Below are positions 1-12,740 of a stretch of 64,000 nt of DNA, one piece after another. The first letter of the stretch is position 1. Each line of letters begins with the position of its first letter. The stretch covers positions 26,338,547 through 26,402,546 of the forward strand of contig OY987263.1 in assembly GCA_963920665.1 (NCBI GenBank), in the 5' to 3' direction. The stretch comes from Straminergon stramineum. Its lineage: Eukaryota > Streptophyta > Bryopsida > Hypnales > Calliergonaceae. Both the position numbers and the translations under genes were made by a program. The notes beneath the pieces were generated by a model, which was given only the letters and a program-made list of their open reading frames with translations, did no database searches and was not told where the DNA came from.

Positions 1-3000
1 AATAAGATTAAGTGCACCTGCAACAAGCTCCTCTTTATCCTCGGCCGTCACAAGGAGGACGCGATCGCCCATGCGCTCTCCCAATAAGTGGAAAAACTCT
101 CGAGTAAGGTACGCTTGACCCCATCTGTTCCACACCAAGTATGGCCAGTGCTTGTAAATAAATAATAGAATCTAAAAAAAATACTTCAAGCCCACCACAG
201 TAGCCATTGGGACAGATAATCCACTCAGAGGACGAACCATAAAATACAATAGGATGTCTTCTTCCAGGATAAATGCTTTGAAGACTCCTTATAGATGAAG
301 ACCCCAATTCTGGCTTCAAGGTGCTCTTTCAAGACCTCTATTAATCACAAACCCTAAGAACTGGAGCAACCCTAAGGGTTTATCTCATTAACCTCTGGTT
401 TTCATAGATACACTATAAGTCAGATAGGACATCGTCACCATACAGGGTGGGTCCCTGTACTACTTTTCCAACAATTGTTTAGCAATATCTCACGACTAAG
501 TTTATACCTTATTTCCTCGAGAGTTTTTAAGGCTTATACCAGACGATTGATTAGAGAGAATTGAAGCAAGTTGTGGAACCTTGACGAGACATCCATGTAT
601 TCTAATTGACAAACCTGGCATACTAAGTATTTTTTATTGCTGTTGACGACTGCGCAGCAATACAGGACATGGAAGGTGGCAAAGATCGGGAAGGATGTCT
701 TACTTGTTATCAGTAGTATTTCGATAAAATGTATAGAAAGCATCCCAATGACGAGGCTGTTGGCATCCATCCGAACCACAAGTAAACATTCCGGACCATT
801 TCATATAATACTATCTTCTGTGACGGGTGGCCTAAAAGTTGGATAGAGGAATTCACAGGCTCGTGTTATATCACATTTGCTTAATTGTTACAATGGGAGA
901 ATCCCCGTGAGTACATAATCCACCAGGGTATGACATTAAAAAATTCTAAGTGGAAATAAAACAGTCACGGTGTTTTCATACACCATTACAAAAAACAGAA
1001 GCCGCTGAATTCAGAAACTGGAAGTTCACCGAAAATGCAAATGTGCTTTAGATATACCCCAGTCTTAGATGTACCTTAATGTCATCGCCTCGTAGTCGCT
1101 TCATTGTAATATTCTGCGTCACAACCTGACACAACACAAGAAAATATTGAGCATCTTATTCCCAATAATAGGCATATGCCCTAGCCAGCCCACAAGTGTC
1201 CAAATGGCCAACAGTGGCCACTTCTATGTCTACGGAAGATGAAAGAAATAATTTAGAAAGCTCCGAGGGAAAAAAAAAGCAACAAAAAATTAAGAAAATC
1301 ATACTCTCCATTTTGAACAATAGAAATATGTTTGAAAGTTTCTATGGCCAACCATAAGCTTCAAAAGTGAACTTTCTAATTTTAAGCTTGGGCACTTACG
1401 GGTTGACGAGGAGAAGAAAAAAGCAACCAACTTGAGAAGAAACAAAATCGGAGGAATATGCAAACTTGTCCACAACCTAGTGAGCGTCAGGCATGAAGGA
1501 AAGCACCATCCCTGACAAAGCCCAAATGAGAGATTGAGAGGATTGAAAATTTTAAGTTTGTTGAAGAATAGGTGTGAGTTTAGGTCTGGTATCGTGAACA
1601 CCAAGGGAACCAACCTTCTTACGTTCTTGGCGTATATTTTTGCGCTTGCTTTGCTTCAAGTCCATCAAAAATTCATCGAAACTGCAACCCAGTACCCAAA
1701 GACGCATACAAATTACTGAATTGAACAAGACCAGACTAACAACCAGCACGAGCACACACTCAATCTACAATTCTAGGAAGAACTACTGCGTTTGTCCGAT
1801 CCCAGGTAAATGTGGCCGAAAAAATTTGAACAAAAAAAGCTTGTTACAAACGTACTTGATATAATTACGATTCTTCCAGTGATATTGCACGCCCATTCTC
1901 TGCAAATAACCCATCTTGGCTACCTTTTCCCATTCTTGCCTCTCTGGAAATGTTATGTGAAGCGACGAAGCGTTCATCTGTGAAGTAGCAGCAAAGTGAG
2001 AGATCTGATGATAACTGAAATTGTAAGCACTCTGTAAGCATAACTGTACTAGTCAACAAATAAACTAATACAAATAGAAACTTATATCCTACCCACAGAA
2101 TATGGGGATACACATCCTCATTTGAAATGTTTGCACATAATTAATCACGACATTTTTTCTAGATGGAGAGAGGAACTGTACCTGATTAGTGAGTTGTTGC
2201 ATGCATTTTACAAGTCCATCAAAGACCTGGTCCCGGAATGGGCCAGCTCTCACTAAAATGCGTGGACCTGTGGCCGGGGTGAAAGGAACGCAGCATTGCA
2301 GTTTGGGGTAGTACTTTCCGCCATAGCGGAAAAATGCGTTGGCCCATGCGTGGTCGAACACGTACTCTCCATATGAATGGCTGCAACAAGTTTCCAAAAT
2401 AAGGCGTCATTCTCATCCCGTCTACTTTGAATTATTGCATCTTGTGTACTCAGAAGATATTGGTAATGCCCACAACACAACTTTTCCAACAGGTTTGTTC
2501 TACCAATCATGCCGAAGTATTATGAGCTACTATAGCCTTTTGGAATGCTTAAATTGTTTAGCCATGCTGCGATTCAGTAACAACTACACCATCATATTAT
2601 TATTACTATGTTATTACCAGAGAATATCTCGTCTGGGAGAGGTGTCTACACAAAATTAATCCGGATTGCTCCTGATGTTTTTCAGGACGCTGTAACCGCC
2701 AAGTGCCCAAAGGGCTAAATGGGCCACTTTCATATCAGTAGGAGTTGAATCATGTAGGAATGGCCAAAAGTAGCCGCTTTCATATACATAGGAGTTGAAA
2801 CGAATCATTTAGGAAGCCGCAAGGTAACAAAATGCATAAAGTGGACTTTCTATTTTTAGATCAGGCGCGTAGGGGTTAACAAAAGTAGGGTGTCCAACAG
2901 GATTATGCTGGGGCAGGGTTAGTGGCAGGCTTACCTTTTAAGGTACAACGGAACAACACCAAGAATTTCATTTTCGGCGTCCCGTGCGACGAGGTGCTGC

Positions 3001-3790
3001 GGTAACCAACCCTCCTCCTTCCAAACCCACAGATCTCTAACCATGTCATCAGAGCTATCGAAGGCAAAAGACTTGGGACAAATGAGAAACCAGAAAAACA
3101 CGTGTTCCAAAATTGCACGCTTGATTTCAGGTGCTGAGTTTTTCAAAACTAACCGCAACAGCGCTTTTGCTATCCTCAAGGCTTGATAAAAAAGCATGGG
3201 CAACAAAGGGATTGACTGACTCGGATCCTGCAGCTTCGAGTGCACACAAGTCCCACGCCTCGGCAGCCACGAGCGAAATCGAGGATACTACCGACACGGT
3301 AAGTGTCAAGGGCGACGCGTCCGAATCCCTTGTCGTCTCTTGCTTTGCCTGCAAGAAAAACATTGGGAGAAAATTCATTGAGAAAAAAACTGGAAGGTTG
3401 TGGAACAAACCAAAGCGATGGGACATCTATTGGAACGAGAAGCAAAAAATATTCGGACAACAACCATTCTCTATGAAGTATATGATTTTCTGTACAGTGC
3501 TACCTTCAATTATAAAGAGAGAGTGAATAGCATACCTGCTGGGAGAGGTGGTCCGCAGAGATGACCAGATTCTCTCGCTGGGGACGCAGCGTGACACGCT
3601 TGCTGGATTGGCGTTTTTGTCCCCAGAAGAGGGCAGAAGGGACGGCGGGGTATTTACGCAGGGAGGGGGAATAGGCGAAGTAAAGGTTCATGTGTAAGGG
3701 GAGAGAAGAAGAAGAGGATGAGAGGCGGAGCCAGGAAACTTGGTGTTGGAGCAGGCCATGGCCATGAGCGTGAATGGCCAAGGCCGCCAT
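1..3790 (-). CDS. FemAB-like / GNAT-fold protein (PF04339 type), plastid-targeted, 3' end outside window
   Basis: Spliced minus-strand gene; 9 exons are visible: 3790-3536, 3348-3154, 3017-2935, 2380-2182, 1977-1856, 1681-1615, 1125-1075, 756-704 and 124-1. All phases join in frame to give 383 residues before the window edge. Residues 1-85 (MAALAIHAHG..., rich in Ser, Leu and Arg) look like a chloroplast transit peptide. The family core is then read in order: GWLPQHLVARD, LGVVPLYLKSHSYGEYVFDH, RYYPKL-like KYYPKL, VPFTPATGPRILVR, SSLHITFP, FLMDLKQSKRKNIRQERKK, MKRLRGDDIK, FYTFYRNTTDNKWG and YLTREFFHLLGERMG. These match the peptidoglycan biosynthesis/recognition FemAB_like (DUF482) proteins of plants and proteobacteria. 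The biochemical activity of the plant members is not established to my knowledge; an acyl- or aminoacyl-transferase fold is known for the family. Nearly all donors are GT and acceptors AG; the exon 6 donor (GTTGGT) is the weakest call. The frame is still open at position 1, and family length suggests roughly 100-150 further residues to the left. Confidence 0.92.
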
Positions 3791-4519
3791 GGAAGTACCG
3801 AATTCTACAACAAAATAATTGAATTGAAAACAATGAGCTCTCGACTAGTAAGCTCCCAGCCGAGCTACGGTCCTTGCTCACCTTCCATATTACATATCAC
3901 GCTCATCGGTAACGCAATTTCTAAGCAATTTTTTAGACGTGATTCATGCAGCGAATGCATACAAATCATTCGCCACCTCCCTACAGCAGAAAGAGCACAG
4001 CGTCAGTCGTGTGCAGGCCAAGCCTGACGGAAAATTCTCGTTCTTCGGTTACTAATTCAGCATCAATTCGAAAGTTGTTCAGTCTTTGTATGTTGCTTAA
4101 GAATAGAGTCCTTCAAAACAGAATCGAAAAAATGCAGTATATGGCAATCACACACGGAACTGTGAGGAGGAGAATATCCCACATTCCAGTAATACAGGGC
4201 CAATGTACAATAATGGAACCCTAAAAGGATTGAATCGAACGTGAAAATCCCTCCAACACGCAGAAAGAAATATGCAGGCTGAGTGCAGAGCAGACCTTCA
4301 CGGAATGCACAGGTCGACTTGACCCTGTCTCAATTCCCGTACTCGGAGATGCCTTCACTTCTGCCGCCTTCACTGAATCAGGAGGACCTAAGCACCACGA
4401 AACGGGTTGAGTATTTAATTTAGTGGGAGATTAGTTGCAAAAACAATTGCAAACGAATTTGAGAGCATTGAAACGAAGGAGAACTAATACCACCAACACA
4501 TAAGGCAGCTTCAAACTTA
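3791..4519. other. Upstream region of the FemAB-like gene; no gene recognised
   Basis: This stretch lies 5' of the minus-strand FemAB-like start codon and before the coiled-coil repeat region. It has higher GC than the DNA to the right. Short open frames occur on the plus strand near 3740-4224, but they have no recognisable motif and overlap the presumed promoter and 5' UTR, so I do not call them. No clear TATA box could be assigned. Confidence 0.4.
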
Positions 4520-5760
4520 AAATGCAACGAAGAGGACGAGGATCATCAATTATAATGTTTGCGGATTCAAAATCAAGTCGGGTAGGGTGTACAGGTTCAA
4601 AATTAGAAGAGAATTTTACTAGATCGGGGAGGAGTACTAGCGCGAAATTTGATACGTCAGGGCAACGTAATGACCGCAATGCGCAGTTGCAAAATATTGC
4701 AGCGAAATAGAGAAGAAAAGATGCCGCCAAAACCTAATGCTATTCCAACTTCAAAAAGCAAAGAAGCTAGAAATTCCAAGCGGCAGGGGATCTTCAGCTG
4801 AGTATGCTCTTGAGTTCAAACTCCTGTAAATCATGAAAGAGAGCCGAAATCGCAATAAACGGAGTATTAAGCTAAGCGCAAACTCTGATGCGCGAGGGGA
4901 ACTCAATGAACGGAATGCGCAGTTGCAAGAAACAATTTGGAAAAACATTCAAGAGCAGCGAAATCGAGAAGCCGCCGCCAAAACTTAATGCTACTCTATT
5001 TCCAACTTCAAAAGCAAAGAAGCAACAATTTCAAACCGGCAGATGCACATTTGCACGAAACAATTTAATATAAATTTCAACAGCAACGAAATCGAGAAGC
5101 TGCCGCTGAATCTTCATACTACTTCCAACTTCAAAAGCGAAGAAACCAGAAATTCAAACCGGTAGATGAGCATTTGCAAGAAAAACAGTTCGAATTTTTT
5201 TTTCAAGAGCAGCGAAATCTAATCCTAATGCAATTCTCACCTTCGAAAGCGAAGAAGCTCGAAACTCAAAAGCGGCAGAGGACTTTCAACTTGCTTATTC
5301 AAAATGCTTGCGTATTCAAAATCCTAAAAACTAGAAAGAGAGTCTCACTTGCAGTGGGAGTAGTGCTAGCGCATATTCTATGCGCGAGTGGAACTCAATG
5401 AACGCAATGCGTAGTTGCAAGAAAACAAAATAGAAAAATATTCAAGAGCAGCGAAATCAAGGAGCTGCCGCCAAATCATAATCCAGTTTCCAACTTCAAA
5501 GCAAAGAAGCAAAAATCTAAAAAGCAGCAGTGAACTTTCAACTAAATTGTTTGCAAATTCAAAAGTCCTAAGAATTAGAAAGAGAGGCTCACTGGCAGTG
5601 GGAGGCGTGGTAGCGCAAATTCTGATGCGCGAGGGGAACTTAATCAGCGGAATGCGCATCTTCACCATCAAAGAGCTGGCCATCGCGCGCTGCTGCAAGA
5701 AATCCAAACTCCTCCACCAACAAGCTGAAGCATTTCCTACTGCGGCTTAACGTGTCTGGC
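4520..5760 (+). pseudogene. Broken array of coiled-coil coding repeats
   Basis: About six diverged copies of a coding-type unit follow one another on the plus strand, near 4640-4735, 4866-4990, 5045-5120, 5165-5230, 5358-5475 and 5605-5720. The best copy (4866-4990) reads SANSDARGELNERNAQLQE and then IQEQRNREAAAK, a charged Gln/Glu/Arg-rich heptad-like sequence. Others read FDTSGQRNDRNAQLQ or, at the end, SDARGELNQRNAHLHHQ before a stop. A linker reading similar to FANSKVLRIRKRGSLAVGG separates some units. Copies sit in different frames with stops and indels, so a single intact protein is not possible as it stands. It could be exons of a gene with repeat-encoded exons, but the frame breaks favour a pseudogene. 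I do not recognise the family. Confidence 0.5.
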
Positions 5761-6427
5761 AATCGCGAATCAAGTAGTGCTGTGATGTTGGATAGGCGAC
5801 CACGCAACAGAACGAGACTTGAATCTGCACCACTCTTTGGACATGATCTCTCACGACAGTGGCGATTCATTCCCTTCCATTCATATGAAAGGGAAGACAT
5901 GCAGGTGATGCTCCCTTTTCCCTTTTTCTTTCCGTTTCCTCTGGGAACTTCGGGTTTCCGTCTAAATGTGGATGAATTGTGAGTATTCATCCATTCTGGA
6001 AGCTTAACTTCACCTAGGCCCCGACCTATTGCCATCTATTGAAGCGATTTGAATATGTTGGAGAGTATGGTATGGATCACATATGTTTTTTTGAGGGAAA
6101 GTTAACCCATAAACGACGCAGCGGAAGTTTTTTGTCCAAGGAATGACAAGGAATTCTCCTATATAGAACAAAAGTGCAACTATTCATCCACAAAATTAGG
6201 GGTAGAAAGGAGAGATCTTCTTCAAAATAGTTTGATTCCCAATAAATATTTTTGGGTTTATTAAAGTAGATGATGTCACACAATTCCAAAAGTGATGATT
6301 TCCACAATCACTAGTCTAGTGTTTAAAAATTAAATAACAACCTAGTAAAGACGCAATCTCCTGTGACCATTGTAGTGTCCAAAATTCTCTAATTATTGAA
6401 CCAATAGATGCATTTTCTTTTTCCATA

Positions 6428-6555
6428 GTCAACAGTGAAGTCATCCATCAGACCATTCTAGCCCACTACGTCTTTACAACGTTAATGTTGAATGATGCCA
6501 ACACTGAAGTCATCCATTGCACCATTCTAGTCCACAGCGTTAATGTTGAATGATA
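6428..6555. repeat. Short imperfect tandem duplication, about 70-base unit
   Basis: The string GAAGTCATCCAT followed by ACCATTCTAG and CGTTAATGTTGAATGAT occurs twice, about 70 bases apart, with small differences. It is a local tandem duplication in non-coding DNA. Confidence 0.7.
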
Positions 6556-8006
6556 CATTTGGAAACATAATTTTTCAACCAAAGGTTTCATTTTTATAAA
6601 TTTTCAAATGAGTTTATTGGAAAATACAATATAGTTTTATTATAGAGGGATGAACATTTCGGCAAAAATTCACAAGCAATCAATATTAGAATAAGGGCTC
6701 ATCAAGCAATATCCTTGAACATTTCAAATGATCTTCCAATGTCAACTCTAGGGCTTTTTTTCATTTTTCATGAAGTGTCAAAGTGGTAATATAAAATGTT
6801 ATTGTGGTGCTCCAAATTTCAACATTCATCTACATATTTGATAAAAAATACAACATTAACACATATCTCATGTCTATGATTTTGTTTTCATTCACAATAT
6901 TGCAATGCCATCCAAGATTTTTTTTAATTCAAAGTTTTTTGGCAAAAAACTTCATGGTATATTGCCATTTTTTAGTCAAATTCTTTTTTTTCTCATGCAA
7001 TTTGGCACTAGAAAGTAAAAAAAAAGCCCACGATCAATTCCGTTGGATCTCTTCCTTCATGAATGCAAAATTCAACCTAAACAATCAATTCAATGCACAT
7101 AATAAGATAAAAAGACCTAAAATTGATGACTTCACTTAAGTTGATGATTGTAAAGAAATAGATTCGAAATTTTAATTAGGAGTAATTTTTTGCATGTAAA
7201 AATATTAAAATTATAAACTATAAAAAAATAGGAAAGTTTTTTTATTTTCTATGAGTTTTCAAAGTCAAGATTTTAAGAAACCATGATTGAAGTGTCTCAA
7301 AGATGTATATTTGAAGTGCCTTCCAAAAGATCCAAAATCCTTCATTGAAGACTCTAATATTTTACAAACATGTGGTTGCCACTTGTAAAGTTAAAGACAT
7401 TCAACTTGAATAGATAATGGTCAAATTGGTAACACTTCAAGAGAACCCTACTTGTTTTAAATGCACTAATAAATGGATTTTTCTTGACAATTTTTAACCC
7501 AAATAAACCCCAATCCTTTAGACACTAATTTCTTCATTTATTTCTTTTACTTTGATAACATTTTCACATTCATTTTTACTAATTCATTCTCAATATTTCA
7601 TTGTTATTGTAGCAAATAAAGGGAAGAGAAATGGATGAACTCGAATGGTTTCATAGAATGCAAAATTAGGCTTAGAGTAGAATTGGATATGCACATTTTG
7701 AAGTGGCAAGATTCATATCCATCACCTCATGTTAATTTTTTTCTTATAAATAAATGAGAATTTCGTAAAGAAGAGATGTGAAATTGTCAATTGCAAATAC
7801 AATTCTTCAATTGCCAATTTATTCTAGCCATGACCTATCTTTCATCTCAACCCTTGAGTAGTCTAATTGTATTTTGCTTAAGCCAATTTAATATTCTCAA
7901 ACAATAGTCATGATTTTTCTTAGTATATAAAATTTGTTAACTAGTTAAGGACCTAATTTTCTTCCTATATCGCGTTCTTAACCTTTAGTCAAAAGTAAAG
8001 TAAAGA

Positions 8007-9110
8007 GTGTTTGAAGGTGATTCAAGTGTTCTCATAGCCAAAAATAATTTATTTTGTACAATGCCGATGTCTAAAAACCAAATTTCCATTTTCATATTTT
8101 ACTTTAATCAAAGATTTATCATGAGGTAATTTAAAGCATTGATGAAGTTTGTTGGATCTATCCTTTGTGTCCATTAGTTAAGTGATCCGTCCTTTTGAGT
8201 TGGACAACCAATCCATCCAACTAGTTTGTCCTTAAAAACTGTCATTACAAGCTAGTCAATCAAATGGTCGTGTCTATCAAAATTGTGTTTGTTTTCATCT
8301 ACATTGTTCATTGTGGTAATAAAATCATCCCTTTAATAGTGAATATTCTATCTTGGTGGACACCAGAGTTCAAGGTTGATGTTATGACGGACATACCAAC
8401 GTTGCAATGTGACATGACACAAACAACCTCGGTTTGTATATACTAATTCTTGTTTTGATTTCTTTTGTAAGGAGGGAGTTTAGGGCAATTTGAGCTAGAT
8501 AGGCTCTTATGTGTCACGGAGAGGTGGTGATTCTTCATCTCTACAACAAGCATCCCATTTTGCAAAACTGAAGGACTTAATAGTTGTGATGGATGTGTGT
8601 TTAAAGGTGATACAAATGTTCCCATAACTTGAAACCAATTACCTTGCACAATGCCGTTCTATATAGTGGTGTGCCAAGTTCAATTTGGCTTTGCCCTCTT
8701 ACTGATTTCTCCTAGGTTTTTTACCTATGGTTTCTTCAAGTTGTACATTTTTTTTTATATATTAATTCTATTTTATATTGAAGTGATGATTGTTTTTTGC
8801 TTGTATACGAGTTTTCTATCTTGATTGGATGTTGGTTATTTGTGTTTTTTTGTTTTTTTGTCATGATTGTCCCATCAATCATGATGGAGTTTGACACATG
8901 AAGATCATACTCGGTTATAGATGGCTAAAGAACAAATTTCCATTTTCACATTTTATTTTAATCCAAGATTTTTATATATCATGAGGGAATTTAAAGCGTT
9001 GATCAAGTTTGTTGGATCCATGACTATGTATTCATCGATTAGATGGTCCATCAGTTTAAGTTGGACAGCCAATTTATTGTTGCATTGCAAATGCGTGCAT
9101 TATGTAAAAA
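8007..9110. repeat. Diverged direct duplication in AT-rich DNA
   Basis: Two segments are repeated in the same order and orientation. One begins GTGTTTGAAGGTGAT near 8008 and GTGTTTAAAGGTGAT near 8592. The other begins AAATTTCCATTTTCA near 8079 and near 8933 and continues through TTTGTTGGATC and TTGGACA about 140 bases later. The copies carry many substitutions and indels. No coding content is recognised. Confidence 0.7.
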
Positions 9111-10900
9111 TATGTGTTGATATGTTATTTGGATGGATTTTGATTATGATAATGTAGTGACAAAGTTGACATCAATTGAAATGACTTTAAGGTGATGACT
9201 TTTCATTGATATGACAAACAAATTATAAAGATGAGGGAATCATCCAAGAGCTTCATCAATTTGATGTGTTTTTTAATTTTTTACTTTAAATTCTAGTATG
9301 TTGAACTAGAGAGTTTTTTTATGTCTCAAAATGAAGAACCTCAACTAGACACCAAATTAGAAATTTTTTTGTCACAACTACTAGATTACTATTTTCTAGA
9401 CCTTGTACCATTGTACAAATATGTAGAAAAAAAAGCTAGGCCTTCTCAACCATTAAAACAACCTCATGTAGAATAATGATGGCATAAGAACCTTTAGTGT
9501 AGCGCTTGGGTGTTGGTGATCTTATTGTAGGTTGAATTTTCATAAGCTTGACAACCCAAAAGTGATATTTGAAGGGTCTTATAAAGGTCTTAGTGATGCC
9601 TAGTTTCTTTGTATGGTTAACTCTATAAAAAGAATTGTGGCCACCACATTAGTTAGAAGGGTCAATCAATCGTTTAATTAAAGTAGACTGTGCCAAATAT
9701 GTTGCAACTATTATTACATACATCCTCAAGTTCTTGCAATTAAAGTGATGTTCCTTTCGAAACTCTATTTTTTACTTTTATTAAGACATCTATTAAATCC
9801 TATTTTCTTTGTTTTTATATTTAGAAGTAATTTCAGATTTTATTTTGTATATATGATGTTGAAGGAAAGAAGGATGGAGATAGTTTACTTTCTTGATGAA
9901 GAGTTTTTATGGCTAAAATAAGGGTGTAAATAGAATTGTAAGTGGGGGGTATAAAGGAAAGACAATTAGAAAAAAAAAGTGCCCATGTGACCTAAATATG
10001 GGTCAATGTGACCATCTTGGGATTGGATAAGGGGAGGCTATTCTTCTTCCTTCCCTCATTCTCACGCCTCTATCTCCTTGAGGTGCCTGAAGTGCCTTAG
10101 TGAGCAACGGGGACCTTGGGGTGGCTTTCCAAGCCTTCCAATAGTCTAAGAAGGGAGAAATGAAATACTTTCAAGTAAACAAGGTACAATAGTATCCTAA
10201 TTTAGAAGAGAGCAGTAACACATCATACATGCTTGGTAAGCTCTTGAGAAGACTCTTCTATTATTCTAAAGAATACATGATATGGACTAGTTGGCTAGAA
10301 ATTGTGGTCTTTCAAAGTTGGTGATGTCCTGGTGGCATTGGGACACTTAAGGGCTAAGAATGAAAGATTCCCAAGAAATCCTTCAAGGAAGTATGTCACG
10401 TAGCATATCATTAGAAATATATGAAAAAAAATCTAGAATGTCAAGCATTACAAGGTTCTAAGCTATGGATCTAAAGTTATGGCCAAGAGAAGGGTTGTGA
10501 TGAAGGCGTGACACCATTCCTTGTGAATCCGAATCTTTGGAGGGCCATAACTTGTGAGAATTTGTCCAAATGAGACAAATGAGTTGTCCATCTACATAAC
10601 TTGGCTCGTAAATATCTGAAATGGGCTTGAATATAGGATTTGGAGCTCTAGCCACAAAATTACACCGTTTTAAAGTTGAGAGTCCAAACAGGGTTGTAAC
10701 TTGGCAATTTCGGTTGGAAATGGCCAAATGGGGTGATTTTCTAGAACCAAAGTGAGTTTGGGAAGTTCCTTCTACCCCAAAAAGGGGGGTCTACAAAATA
10801 CCATAGAGAATACTATAGGAGGGGTTAGTCCCTCCTCACTTTCTCTTGGAGCCTTGGTGAGTCCAAATGACTCAAGGTTGGTGATACAACCTCACCACTG

Positions 10901-10932
10901 CACTATAAGAAATCCATGTTTTTTTTTGTGTC
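10901..10932 (+). repeat. Left terminal inverted repeat of the CACTA element
   Basis: It begins CACTATAAGAAATCC, continues into ATG and a nine-base T-run, and ends near GTGTC. It pairs with the complement of 20997-21027: the first 12 bases are identical and the T-run and TGTC are shared. Confidence 0.85.
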
Positions 10933-10964
10933 AAGATTTTGCGTTGGCATGTTGCGTGTGATGT

Positions 10965-12010
10965 TTTCTGACATCTACGTGGGTGTCCAAAAAATTGTGT
11001 TTGTACAGACATGCCAAAAACATCGAAAATCTGGCTTAACATCACCATGTTTTCCACCAGACATTACAAAAAATATGGGTCAGCATGGTCTATAAGGTCG
11101 CCATGTGGCTTCCACCTAAGTGCCATGCGTGTGCGAGAAGCCATGTAGGAATTTTTTTCATCCATACCCATCTATAATGTGGCATCTGATGTGGCAATGG
11201 GAAAAGAAGTGACATGGCATCTAGGAAGGATGACAAGGCATGCCATGTCAGCACATTTTCCTGTTGTTTAAGAAATTTAATATTTTTTTTGAAGACATCA
11301 ATTTAGACATCCGGACATTTTTTGAGACATTAATGTAGATGTCCAAACGTTTATTAAAACATCATTTTAAACATTTAGATGATTTGGGATGTCATTGTAG
11401 ACATCTACATTTCACCATCAATACCTCTTGCAACATCTAGTATGATTTAGAAGAACATAATCATATTTTCTTTGACATTCATGTGGTTGGATGCAATGTT
11501 CAACATGATGTCAATATGGACAGTTACACAAGTCCTACATGATACACATCCATATTTCATAATATACAATACATCATACAAAATACATTGTACGTACTAA
11601 AAATTATACAACATAATGTCCAATACAACATGTCATACATAATACAACATATATAATATGCCATACAAAATACAACATATTTGGATATTACAACACATGG
11701 CTTCACAAGCCACTTGATGTGATTATAAGGAGAGGACAAGATGACTTGTTTATACTAGTGGGGTAGTAGGCAGTTAGACAAACAATATGGGATATGGAAA
11801 ACACAGGAATTGTTACAAGTAGAATTTCAGAGCATATTTAAACGTTTAGACGTTTTCTAAGACGTCATGGAAAACATCAAAAGTACATGTTGATGTTTCC
11901 TATAATGTTGGTATCAATGCTAATATATAAGTAGACATTGTAGGTAGTTGTCTTTGCAAACATAGACACCGATCAAAGAGCATCATTGTAGACATCTATA
12001 GCCCTCATAT
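10965..12010. repeat. Left subterminal repeat zone of the CACTA element
   Basis: Short related motifs occur repeatedly in both orientations: GACATCTACGTGGGTGTCC, GACATCAATTTAGACATCC, GTAGATGTCCAAACG, GTAGACATCTAC and AAACGTTTAGACGTTTT. In known CACTA elements, subterminal repeats of 10-20 bases bind the element-encoded TNPA-type protein. That role is inferred here from position and pattern only. Confidence 0.7.
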
Positions 12011-12449
12011 TGGTGTCAAGGTATTGCGTGCAATTGTTTAAACTAATGCTGTAAACAATACCAAGTGTTGCGTCATGTAGGGAATACATCTTGACAAAGA
12101 CCTAAAGATGGAAGTGGCGTGGAGCTTTTTCTTTCCAATCAAGGCACTCTCAACCACAAAGTGTTGTTTGTTATCTACCCTATGTAAAATTCCCACCTTT
12201 TGGGGAGTGGTTGACATTCATGGTGAAGGAAGATGAACATTTTGGACATCCATTGGAAGATGACAGAATGTAGTATGTACAACCCCTACAGTGGAATGTG
12301 ACATTGCCTCTTCAAATGTATTGTCATGGAATGCATCTTCTTGTCTATAGCTTAAAAGGTGGTCTCATCACCTATGACTCAAGTGCAATAGTGTGTTTCA
12401 CCCACCAATTTCATTAAACATTTATGAACATGTCACTAGAAGCCACCCA

Positions 12450-12740
12450 CAAGTATGTGAGTACATTGAGGAAATTTTGGTCTTGGATTATAGAAACCAC
12501 TACATTACAATGTTGCTATGCAATTGTGTGAGGGGAACAAGAGATGCTAAATTCCTAAGCATTCAATGAGATAGTTACAATTTCAAATTGACAAACTTCA
12601 ATCAAATAGATGGGAAGGTCCACCTTGACTCATTTGCATTTTTTTGGCATTGCCAACAAGTGTTCTATTCTAACGACCCACATCGAAGTGGTTGGAAAGT
12701 TTTGTGCCGAACAGAGGTTAGAGGTAGATGGAAGGCACTA
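12450..12740 (+). pseudogene. DUF4216-like fragment of a CACTA transposase-associated ORF
   Basis: Reading the plus strand in the frame of 12588 gives EYIEEILVLDYRNHYITML, then VRGTRDAKFLSIQ, a stop, then DSYNFKLTNFNQ and SFAFFWHCQQVFYSNDP followed by GWKVLCRTEVRGRW. The order and spacing (an I-E-E-I-x-x-L-D-Y start, a hydrophobic strand, a polar linker, a Tyr-Phe-x-Leu-x-Asn-Phe strand, then Gln-Val-Phe-Tyr-x-x-Asp-Pro) fit the DUF4216 domain of plant CACTA elements. One in-frame stop and loss of the flanking transposase show decay. The domain's biochemical role is not established. Confidence 0.72.

Larger units (their letters stand above)
5761..10900. other. AT-rich intergenic DNA of repeat origin
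   Basis: No supportable gene. Open frames here are short, lack motifs and are often stop-rich on neighbouring frames. Two diverged duplications are listed separately (6428-6555 and 8007-9110). The segment 10440-10900 has higher GC and resembles retrotransposon-derived plant repeats in tone, but no reverse transcriptase, integrase or gag motif is legible. It is the DNA into which the CACTA element starting at 10901 is inserted. Confidence 0.5.

Noticed and set aside
3131..3526. 131-residue plus-strand open frame
   Set aside because: It is the antisense of exon 2 of the FemAB-like gene and its flanking introns.
5640..6035. 131-residue minus-strand open frame and a plus-strand frame at 5752-5982
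   Set aside because: Mutually overlapping, no motif; the first half is antisense to the coiled-coil repeats. Kept out for lack of support.
6804..7139. 111-residue plus-strand open frame
   Set aside because: Phe/Lys/Asn-rich translation of AT-rich DNA without any domain-like pattern.
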